From positions 95,005 to 159,004 of the forward strand of contig CAJMSE010000006.1 of NCBI GenBank assembly GCA_905216025.1: a stretch of DNA of 64,000 nucleotides, read 5' to 3'. The notes under the pieces are model-generated. The model saw only the letters and a list, made by a program, of their open reading frames with translations, was not told where the DNA came from and ran no database searches. A program made the position numbers and the translations under genes. This document shows, piece after piece, positions 25,479-32,616 of this stretch. Each line of letters begins with the position of its first letter. Position 1 is the first letter of the stretch. The stretch comes from an uncultured bacterium (lineage in GTDB: Bacteria > Bacteroidota > Bacteroidia > Bacteroidales > Bacteroidaceae).

Positions 25479-26201
25479 TTACAATAAATCTTCCAGTCTC
25501 TCTATTATCCGGTCGGCAGCCGACGTGTCGTCTTCCCCGTCGTCTGTCCATCCCTCGCCGCGCATCCATACCGTGCGGCAGCCGGCCTTCTTGCCGGGCA
25601 CGATGTCCTTGCCGTAGCTGTCTCCCACTACGGTCACCTGTCCGGGCTCCATCCCGAGTGCCTCGACGCCGAGGGTGAAGATGCGGTGGTCCGGCTTGCG
25701 CACGCCCACGACGGCCGACTCGACGATGCTGCCGAAGATGCCGCCGAGCCCGAACTCTTCGAGCACGGTGGATATGTTGCCGTAGAAATTGCTGACAAGC
25801 ACCATCGGGCAGCGTTCCTTCAGGCGCAGGAGCACGCTGCGGCTGCGGGCCGTCTCCTCCACTGTCTGCGCGTAGAGCCGCTCCAGCACGGGACCGTGCC
25901 AGCGGGCGCAGTCGAATTCCGGCATGCGCTCGCCGATATATTCCATCTCTATGCGCAGCTTCACGGCCAGCGTCTTGCGGAACGTGTAGTCGGGCTGTAT
26001 AATAGGATTACGGCCCAGCTCCCTCTCGGCATACACGTAAGCCTCGCGGAACAGAGCCTCGCCGACGGGCACACCCACATGCCCGTATGCATGCCATATC
26101 CTCTTACCCCAGTGGCATCCTCCTGTGTCGAGCGTGCCTCCGTAGTCGAAAATATATCCTTCCGGCATATTGTCTTTATTTGTCACTTTAGTAGTTTCCA
26201 T
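25479..26201 (-). CDS. HAD-superfamily hydrolase with altered motif I
   Basis: HAD protein, about 240 residues. Motif I reads IFDYGGTLDTGG: the nucleophile Asp is present but the usual acid at +2 is Gly. Motif II is MVLVSNFYGN, motif III the Lys in VRKPDHRIF, motif IV TVVGDSYGKDI. The cap is helical. Position between an ATP-grasp gene and inositol-phosphate synthase suggests a role with phosphorylated inositol or a lipid headgroup, but there is no direct evidence. The ATG at 26201 overlaps the upstream gene's end by 14 bases; a second ATG (26168) would leave a 19-base gap. Confidence 0.78.
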   Translation of the reverse strand: METTKVTNKDNMPEGYIFDYGGTLDTGGCHWGKRIWHAYGHVGVPVGEALFREAYVYAERELGRNPIIQPDYTFRKTLAVKLRIEMEYIGERMPEFDCARWHGPVLERLYAQTVEETARSRSVLLRLKERCPMVLVSNFYGNISTVLEEFGLGGIFGSIVESAVVGVRKPDHRIFTLGVEALGMEPGQVTVVGDSYGKDIVPGKKAGCRTVWMRGEGWTDDGEDDTSAADRIIERLEDLL

Positions 26202-27018
26202 TTCTTTCACGCGCCTCAATGCGCTGTATCGTCATTCCGGCTATTGCCTCCGCAGCCGCGTCGCGGCATCGCGAGAAGCTGGGCCAGTCGTTGAAGTCTA
26301 TCATGGTGATGCCGCCGTCACTGCCTACGATGCAGTCGCCGCCGTAGACATCTGTCCCTGAGGCTGCGGCCGCGAGTGCGGCCATATTCCGCAGGCGGTC
26401 CATGCTGTACGCATGGTGCTGCGGCACGCCGTTGCGGCTCTCGTCGCCGAACTTCCACTGACGGTCGTCGCCAGGGTAGCACACATGGAAGAACGGTGTA
26501 CCGGCCACGCCGTAGAACTTCAGCAGGTCTCCCGTGACATGGGCCTGGACTATCACGTCGGCCGCGCCGGCCCGTTTCATCCCCGCTGCCACGGCCTCAG
26601 CCTCGTCCCTGCACCCGGCAAAGCGCACGTCGCCCGGCCCTTCGGCCGTGCCGTCGGCCCGCTTCACCCAATATCCATGCCGGCCTTCTGCCGGCGGAAG
26701 CGGCACCCCGGCCTCAGCCATGAGCCTGTTCACGAGCCTGCGGTTGCAGCAGGTCTCCACGCCGCGCGCGCTGTTTATCACCGTGACGCCGCGTTTCTCT
26801 GCTTCTGCGAGCATGGCGGTAGTACGCCGCAGGCGCCCCATCGAGAGGCATGCCACGGCATCGGCGCAACCGTCAAACTCCGTCTCGGCAACGGTCATGA
26901 CATCATATCCATGCCTGCCCAAGGCCACAGCCACGCTATCAAGGATGGCCGCGTCCCTTTCCACCGAGTTAGGCGAGAAGCGCTCGGCCCTCCTTATGGC
27001 ATAAATTCTTTGTCGCAC
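26188..27018 (-). CDS. ATP-grasp family protein of unknown substrate
   Basis: About 276 residues. Features of an ATP-grasp carboxylate ligase are visible: the central KRAD/FAGC region, IVQAHVTGDLLKFYGV (ATP-binding loop and strand), and DVYGGDCIVGSDGGITMIDFNDWPSF, where D and N would bind Mg. There is no ATG near the N-terminus; the frame opens with TTG at 27060, but an exact TAnnTTTG element lies inside that stretch, so I place the start at GTG 27018, giving MRQRIYAIRRAERFSP. It heads the row ATP-grasp, HAD and inositol-phosphate synthase. Substrate unknown. Confidence 0.7.
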   Translation of the reverse strand: MRQRIYAIRRAERFSPNSVERDAAILDSVAVALGRHGYDVMTVAETEFDGCADAVACLSMGRLRRTTAMLAEAEKRGVTVINSARGVETCCNRRLVNRLMAEAGVPLPPAEGRHGYWVKRADGTAEGPGDVRFAGCRDEAEAVAAGMKRAGAADVIVQAHVTGDLLKFYGVAGTPFFHVCYPGDDRQWKFGDESRNGVPQHHAYSMDRLRNMAALAAAASGTDVYGGDCIVGSDGGITMIDFNDWPSFSRCRDAAAEAIAGMTIQRIEARERNGNY

Positions 27019-27038
27019 GTCGTTTTTCTTCTGCCCGA

Positions 27039-27046
27039 CAAAGGTA
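27039..27046 (-). promoter_or_regulatory. -7 element TACCTTTG of the ATP-grasp gene
   Basis: Exact TAnnTTTG match on the minus strand. Transcription from it would begin near 27032 and require a start codon downstream, which fits GTG at 27018. Confidence 0.45.
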
Positions 27047-27135
27047 TACAATATTTCCAAAGACAGAAAACTTTTTAAGGATTTTTATTTTTCTGCGGTC
27101 TATTATCGGCCTCACGGCGGTGTCTCCTGGTGTTT

Positions 27136-27272
27136 TTCAACGCAAAACCGAGGAGGGCTTAACGCAAATACGCAAAGGTGCAAAGATTTTATCTCTTGTC
27201 GCTTATCCTAAGCTCAATTATCCTTTGCGCCTTTGCGTCTTTGCGTTGAAATCTCCTCGGCTTTGCGTTGAA
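27136..27272. repeat. Inverted-repeat element with 50-bp arms (ACGCAAAG family)
   Basis: The arms at 27136-27185 and 27223-27272 match at 43 of 50 positions when one is inverted; they carry TTCAACGCAAA, CCGAGGAG and repeated ACGCAAAG units. The loop is 37 bases. It lies one base before the five-unit array. The related ACGCAAAGACGCAGAG core occurs in the elements at 2574-2779 and 10408-10682 and in a fragment at about 46658-46690. Confidence 0.85.
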
Positions 27273-27273
27273 A

Positions 27274-27383
27274 GTGTTACCTGCCGCAGGTGACGGTGTT
27301 ACGTGCCGCGCGTCACAGTGTTACCCGTGGCGCGTAACGATGTGACGTGCGGCAGGTGACACCGTTACACGTGGCACGTAACG
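27274..27383. repeat. Array A: five 22-bp palindromic units (GTTACCTGCCGCAGGTGAC type)
   Basis: Five consecutive 22-base units start at 27274, 27296, 27318, 27340 and 27362 with no spacers. Each is an interrupted palindrome of the form GTTAC, ten to eleven bases, GTAAC (or GTCAC/GTGAC). Read on the minus strand the unit order and central triplets parallel array B at 57881-57990. The array ends 13 bases downstream of the phosphate transporter stop, on that gene's strand. Confidence 0.9.
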
Positions 27384-27396
27384 CCGCAGGGAGCAG

Positions 27397-29640
27397 CTAC
27401 TCGCCGTAGAAGCGCCTTGCCGCACGCAGCTGATGGCGCATTATCCCGAGAAACTCCTGGCTCTCCTGGAGTATGTTCAGGTATACGAGAGATATCTTCA
27501 GGCTCTCTGTGCCGCGCTCGGCAGCCATGCGGTCGTAGTGGCGCTTGCGCACTGCCGAGAGGTTGTCCTTGGCACGGTCGGCCTCCTCGAGCAGCTCGTC
27601 GCACCCGGCAAAGCGGCCTGTGGAGAGCATGGCCTCGGCCCGCGTCATGAGGTCGGTGACGGTGCGGCGCACCGTCTCGAGTTCTTCGGCGCAGTGGCTG
27701 GGCAGCGGGTTGAAGTTGTTGTCAACATGCTCGCGTATCGGCTCGAGCATGCGCTTGAGGCAGTAGATGAACTGGCGGTCGCTGTTTGCCCCGAGGTGAT
27801 ACCACGTGTTGCGGCTGATGGCCGTCTCGGTGGGTATGCGGCGCATGGCCAGCAGCTCCTTGCGGCGGTAGTTCTTGAGCAGTTCCTGCTCGCCGTCGAG
27901 TGCTCGGCGGCATCCGGAGAGGGTCTTCAGGTTCTCCGTCAGCAGTCCGTCGAGAATCTTGCCGTACTGTTCGAGGGAGAAGCGGCTCACGAAGCTCTGC
28001 GTGCGGGAGACGTGCTTGCTCAGCAGGTCCCACACTATCTCCGGGTCGCGGGCACGCATCATCAGCTGGAACACGTCGCCGCGCGACGACTCTCCGGCCT
28101 TCTTCTCATAGCGCACATGGCTGCGCACTATCACCGCAACCACGGCCACGATGGCCGCAAGCATGATGGGGAAGCCGCCAAAATACATCAGCAGGCACAC
28201 AAGGGCACACGAGGCGAAGGCCACGCCGGCCGTGATGAACCATCCGCCGATGACGGAGAGCACGCCCGTGACGCGGAACACGGCACTCTCGCGGCTCCAT
28301 GCCCTGTCGGCAAGACTCGTACCCATGGCGACCATGAACGTCACATAGGTGGTGGAGAGCGGCAGCTTGTAGTTGGTTCCGATGACGATGAGCACCGAGG
28401 CGAGCACGAGGTTCAGCGCCGCGCGCACCATATCGAAGGCTGCGCCGTCTTCGAGCACGGCCTCTTCCTTGCGGAAACGCGAGTCGATCCACGTCATGAC
28501 GCTGCGCGGCATCCAGCGCGTCACGGCATCGCCGGCATCCTGCGAGGCACGCACGAGGCTGCGCGCGGCGCGGCTCGAGCCGAACATCTCGTCGCCCTCA
28601 TCCTGCCGCGACAGGTCGACGCTCGTCTTGACGACACCGCGGGCCTTCTTAGACGTTGTCATGGCGACAATCATCACGACGCCGGCCGCAATCAGATAGG
28701 GCACCGGCATGGCGGCCGACTCCATCAGCGAGCGCATCATGAAGCTGCCGGCATCGCCGCCGCCATTGGCCGAGAAGTCCCTGTATGCGTCGAGACCGGC
28801 CATCGGCACGCCGATGAAGTTGACAAGGTCGTTGCCAGCAAAGGCCATGGCAAGGGCGAACGTACCCATCAGCACGACCACCCTGAACACGTTTACGCGG
28901 AGCAGGTGGAGCACCTGCGCCACGGCAACGGAGCACACGAAGGTGGCGAGCAGCAGGCCGGGAGTGTTTGCCGAGACATAGGCTTTCAGACCGGCAGGCA
29001 TGAAAGGCGCGCCGGCGAGGCCCTTGAGGAAGATGAAATAGGCAAGCACGGTGAAGGCCGTGCCGCCGAAGAGCGCCACGGTATAGCGCAGGCGGGCCTT
29101 GTAGTTGAAGGTGAACACGATGCGGGTCAGCCACTGCACCACCACACCAGAGAAGAAAGCCAGGGCCACGCTGACGAAGATGGCTATGATGACGCCGAGC
29201 GCCTTGTCGCTGTTCATCAGCATGTCGAGCGACAGGGAGGGGTCGCCCATCATCTTGAGTATTGCCAGGGCGAACGTTCCGCCGAGCAGCTCGAAGACGA
29301 GGGAGACCGTCGTCGACGTGGGAAGACCGAGGTTATTGAACATGTCGAGCACGATGACATCTGTCACCATCACGGCGAGAAACACGGTCATGACCTCGTG
29401 GAAGGTGTAGTTCTCGGGCCGCATGATGCCGTGGCGCGCCACGTCCATCATGCCGGAACTCATGAACACGCCGACAAGCACGCCCGCCGAGGCCACCATC
29501 ATCACCGTCCTGAAACGGGCGGCACGGGCTCCTATCGCCGAGTTGAGGAAGTTGACAGCGTCGTTGCTCACGCCGACAAACAGGTCGAAGACGGCCAGCA
29601 TGAGCAGAAACACTACGATTACAAGATAAATCATTTCCAT
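27397..29640 (-). CDS. PiT-family phosphate transporter fused to a PhoU-like domain
   Basis: Inner-membrane inorganic phosphate permease, about 747 residues. The two PiT signatures are GVSNDAVNFLNSAIGARA near the start and GNDLVNFIGVPMAG in the middle, each with the conserved Asn-Asp. About a dozen hydrophobic segments run to residue about 530. The last 200 or so residues (from VSRTQSFVSRFSLEQYG) are charged and helical like the DUF47/PhoU proteins that normally work beside PiT transporters, so regulator and channel appear joined in one chain. I chose the ATG at 29640; in-frame starts at 29688 and 29691 are possible. Confidence 0.92.
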   Translation of the reverse strand: MEMIYLVIVVFLLMLAVFDLFVGVSNDAVNFLNSAIGARAARFRTVMMVASAGVLVGVFMSSGMMDVARHGIMRPENYTFHEVMTVFLAVMVTDVIVLDMFNNLGLPTSTTVSLVFELLGGTFALAILKMMGDPSLSLDMLMNSDKALGVIIAIFVSVALAFFSGVVVQWLTRIVFTFNYKARLRYTVALFGGTAFTVLAYFIFLKGLAGAPFMPAGLKAYVSANTPGLLLATFVCSVAVAQVLHLLRVNVFRVVVLMGTFALAMAFAGNDLVNFIGVPMAGLDAYRDFSANGGGDAGSFMMRSLMESAAMPVPYLIAAGVVMIVAMTTSKKARGVVKTSVDLSRQDEGDEMFGSSRAARSLVRASQDAGDAVTRWMPRSVMTWIDSRFRKEEAVLEDGAAFDMVRAALNLVLASVLIVIGTNYKLPLSTTYVTFMVAMGTSLADRAWSRESAVFRVTGVLSVIGGWFITAGVAFASCALVCLLMYFGGFPIMLAAIVAVVAVIVRSHVRYEKKAGESSRGDVFQLMMRARDPEIVWDLLSKHVSRTQSFVSRFSLEQYGKILDGLLTENLKTLSGCRRALDGEQELLKNYRRKELLAMRRIPTETAISRNTWYHLGANSDRQFIYCLKRMLEPIREHVDNNFNPLPSHCAEELETVRRTVTDLMTRAEAMLSTGRFAGCDELLEEADRAKDNLSAVRKRHYDRMAAERGTESLKISLVYLNILQESQEFLGIMRHQLRAARRFYGE

Positions 29641-29716
29641 AAATAGTGATATTTGGGTTATATTCTGTCTTATCACCGCCGGCGGCATCACGGCCTCCGG
29701 ACGGTGCTTACCGGTG

Positions 29717-29724
29717 CAAAGATA
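29717..29724 (-). promoter_or_regulatory. -7 element TATCTTTG of the phosphate transporter gene
   Basis: Exact TAnnTTTG match on the minus strand, 77 bases upstream of the chosen ATG. Confidence 0.55.
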
Positions 29725-29864
29725 GGCGTGCGGTGTTACAGCGGGGTTAAGGCGATATTACAATAGGGTTACAGCCGCTGCGGCGGCAGCGGCGGACAAG
29801 GTAGCCATGACAGCCAAAATAGCTGCCTTAGCTAAGACAGCCACAGCAAAAAAAGCGTTTTTTA

Positions 29865-29896
29865 TTTGTGTATTTGCCCGCTTTGCAGTATCTTTG
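29865..29896 (+). promoter_or_regulatory. Promoter of the serine acetyltransferase gene
   Basis: TTTG at 29865-29868, 20-base spacer, TATCTTTG at 29889-29896. Start of transcription near 29903, 23 bases before the ATG at 29926. The 29725-29864 stretch is otherwise non-coding, with an imperfect palindrome GCTGCCTTAGCTAAGACAGC at 29822-29841. Confidence 0.7.
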
Positions 29897-29925
29897 CAGG
29901 CGTGAAAATATTGACACAACGACAG

Positions 29926-30810
29926 ATGAGCAGCACTGATTTCACTCATATACTGACCCGTACCGTAGACGAGCTGTCGGAAGCAAAGTCGCTCGAAGGG
30001 CTGTTCCACCAGCACCGCGACGGCAATCCCCTGCCATCGGGCAAGGCGCTTGAGGAGATTGTAGAGCTGGCACGGGCCATTCTCTTTCCCGGATATTTCG
30101 GAAAGTCATCTGTCAACACTTGCACCATACGATACCAGATAGGCGTGGACATAGAAAGGCTCCATACCCTGCTGACCGACCAGATAATGGCCGGCCTGTG
30201 CTTCTCGTGCAGCGAGTGCGTATGCGCCACCGACTGCCGCGGGCGGGCATGTTCCATCGCGGCGCAGCTGATAGAGAGGATGCCGGAGATAAGGCGCACG
30301 CTGGCCACCGACGTCGAGGCGGCATACAACGGCGACCCGGCGGCGGAGAGCTACGGGGAGATAATATCGTGCTACCCGGTGATAAAGGCGCTGACCAACC
30401 ACCGCATAGCGCACGAGCTGCTGCTGCTCGGCGTGCCGCTGATACCAAGAATAATCGCCGAGATGGCGCACTCGGAGACGGGCATCGACATACACCCGGG
30501 GGCGAGCATAGGGCACCACTTCACCATAGACCACGGCACAGGCGTCGTCGTCGGGGCGACATGCATCATCGGCAACAACGTCAAGCTGTATCAGGGAGTG
30601 ACCCTCGGGGCAAAGAGCTTCCCGCTCGACAGCGACGGTAACCCTATAAAGGGAATACCGCGGCATCCGATACTGGAGGACGACGTGATAGTATACTCGA
30701 ACGCGACGGTGCTCGGACGCATCACGATAGGACGCGGCTCGGTGATAGGGGCAAACATCTGGGTGACCGAAGACCTGCCGCCCGAGAGCAGGATATACAA
30801 GAAAGGATAG
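29926..30810 (+). CDS. Serine O-acetyltransferase, EpsC/CysE-like
   Basis: Acetylates serine in the first step of cysteine synthesis. The N-terminal half is helical with an unusual Cys cluster (LCFSCSECVCATDC); the C-terminal half is a left-handed beta-helix of hexapeptide repeats starting at GIDIHPGASIGHHFTIDHG and including CIIGNNVKLYQGVTLGAKSF, with the His residues (HPG, HHF, DHG) of the active site. The length of 294 residues agrees with the Bacteroidetes serine acetyltransferase. The ATG at 29926 is set by the promoter; an upstream frame reaches 29866. No cysK is adjacent. Confidence 0.88.
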   Translation: MSSTDFTHILTRTVDELSEAKSLEGLFHQHRDGNPLPSGKALEEIVELARAILFPGYFGKSSVNTCTIRYQIGVDIERLHTLLTDQIMAGLCFSCSECVCATDCRGRACSIAAQLIERMPEIRRTLATDVEAAYNGDPAAESYGEIISCYPVIKALTNHRIAHELLLLGVPLIPRIIAEMAHSETGIDIHPGASIGHHFTIDHGTGVVVGATCIIGNNVKLYQGVTLGAKSFPLDSDGNPIKGIPRHPILEDDVIVYSNATVLGRITIGRGSVIGANIWVTEDLPPESRIYKKG

Positions 30811-30960
30811 GCCACGGAGCAGCGCTAAGGAGAAAAGCAGCACCGCATCACACCTTATTATATATATAGGCATGGCACAGGCACAGGACCGGATACACGC
30901 ACCGGGACGCCGGCCGGTATACGGAAGAAAGGAACATACAGAATATATAGCAAATCATAA

Positions 30961-32616
30961 ATGGAACAGGAATTTGAGCTTATCGCCAAAACATTCATGG
31001 GTCTGGAGCCCGTGCTGGCGAAAGAACTGACGCAATTGGGCGCCAACAACGTGCAGACAGGACGGCGAATGGTGTCGTTCACGGGAAACAAGGAACTGAT
31101 GTACAGGGCTAACTTCCAGCTGCACACCGCCATCAGGATACTGAAACCTATATGCCACTTCAAGGCGCGGTCGGCCGACGACGTGTATGAAGAGGTCAAG
31201 AAAATCGACTGGACAGAATATTTGTCGACGGACAAGACGTTCGCCGTGGACTCGGTGGTGTTCTCTGAGGAGTTCCGCCATTCCAAGTTCGTATCATATA
31301 AGGTGAAGGATGCCATCGTAGACCAGTTCCGCGAGAAGAGCGGCAAGCGCCCGAACATCAGCGTTGCCAACCCCGACATACGGCTGAACATGCACATCGC
31401 CGAAGACCAGTGCACCCTGTCGCTCGACTCGAGCGGCGAGAGCCTGCACCGGCGCGGCTACCGTCAGGAGAGCGTGGAGGCCCCGCTGAACGAGGTTCTG
31501 GCGGCCGGCATGATACTGATGACGGGCTGGCAGGGCGACACGGACTTCATCGACCCGATGTGCGGCTCGGGCACGCTGCTGATAGAAGCGGCACTGATTG
31601 CATGCAACATGGCCCCGGGACTGTTCCGCAAGGAGTTTGCCTTCGAGAAATGGCCCGACTTCGACAAGGACCTCTTCGATGCGATATACAACGACGACTC
31701 GCAGGAGCGCGAGTTCAAGCATAAGATTTACGGCTACGACATAGACATAAAGGCAGTGAACACGGCACGCCTGAACGTGAAGGCGGCCGGACTGACGAAC
31801 ATCATCACCGTCGAGGAGAGAGACTTCAAGGACTTCACGCAGCCGGCGGAGAAGAGCATCATCGTCACAAACCCGCCCTACGGCGAGCGCATCTCCACAC
31901 CCGACCTGCTCGGAACGTACAAGATGATAGGCGAAAGGTTCAAGCACCAGTTCATGGACAACGACGCATGGGTGCTGAGCTACCGCGAGGAGTGCTTCGA
32001 GCAGATAGGCCTCAAGCCGTCGATAAAGATTCCGCTGTACAACGGTTCGCTGGAGTGTGAGTTCCGCAAATACCAGATTTTCGACGGAAAGCTAAAGGAC
32101 TTCAGGAGCGAGGGCGGCATCGTGAAGACGGAAGAAGAGAAGAAGCAGATGGCCGAGAAACACCGCTTCAAGAAAGAACGCGAGTTCAAGAAGCGCGTCA
32201 CGGAGGACGACGACAACAACGAGGACGGCGACATACGCTCGTTCAAGTTCCACCACATAAAGTTTGAAAGCAGCGACGACAAGATGCGCAAGAGCCTGGG
32301 CCGCCCGCGCCGCGACGACGGAGACGGCGAGCGCAAGGGCTTCGGACGCGACAGGAAGGGCGGAGAACGCGACCGTCGCGACGCAGGACGCGACAGAAAA
32401 GGCGACCGCGGCTTCGGCACGGGCGACCGCAGAGACAACGGACGCCGCAGGGACTACGGCCGTGAAGACGGCAACCGCGGCGGGCACGAGCGCTTCGACC
32501 GCAGCGGAAAGAACTTCGGAAAGGGCGGCGGAAAAGACTCATACGGCAAAGGCGGCGCCGGAAAGGGCGGCCGCGGCTACGACAAGAAATACAAAGGATA
32601 TGGCAATGAAGACTAA
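30961..32616 (+). CDS. THUMP-containing rRNA (guanine-N2) methyltransferase with an RG-rich tail
   Basis: 551 residues. The THUMP domain covers about 1-160; the Rossmann methyltransferase has DPMCGSGTLLIEAAL (from residue 198) as the AdoMet loop and NPPYGER (from 304) as the catalytic motif for an exocyclic amine, as in RlmL/RlmK-type 23S rRNA methylases. The last 110 residues are a disordered, highly charged run of RG, RD and GG units (GRDRKGGERDRRDAGRDRKG and similar), likely RNA-binding. The gene's end overlaps the start of the peptidase gene by 17 bases. Confidence 0.88.
   Translation: MEQEFELIAKTFMGLEPVLAKELTQLGANNVQTGRRMVSFTGNKELMYRANFQLHTAIRILKPICHFKARSADDVYEEVKKIDWTEYLSTDKTFAVDSVVFSEEFRHSKFVSYKVKDAIVDQFREKSGKRPNISVANPDIRLNMHIAEDQCTLSLDSSGESLHRRGYRQESVEAPLNEVLAAGMILMTGWQGDTDFIDPMCGSGTLLIEAALIACNMAPGLFRKEFAFEKWPDFDKDLFDAIYNDDSQEREFKHKIYGYDIDIKAVNTARLNVKAAGLTNIITVEERDFKDFTQPAEKSIIVTNPPYGERISTPDLLGTYKMIGERFKHQFMDNDAWVLSYREECFEQIGLKPSIKIPLYNGSLECEFRKYQIFDGKLKDFRSEGGIVKTEEEKKQMAEKHRFKKEREFKKRVTEDDDNNEDGDIRSFKFHHIKFESSDDKMRKSLGRPRRDDGDGERKGFGRDRKGGERDRRDAGRDRKGDRGFGTGDRRDNGRRRDYGREDGNRGGHERFDRSGKNFGKGGGKDSYGKGGAGKGGRGYDKKYKGYGNED

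Noticed and set aside
27274..27383. Short regular repeats that could be taken for a CRISPR array
   Set aside because: The units are directly adjacent and palindromic, there are no unique spacers, and no cas genes are present.
27433..29646. 737-codon open frame opposite the phosphate transporter
   Set aside because: His/Glu/Gly-rich antisense sequence without any recognisable fold; a shadow of the real gene.
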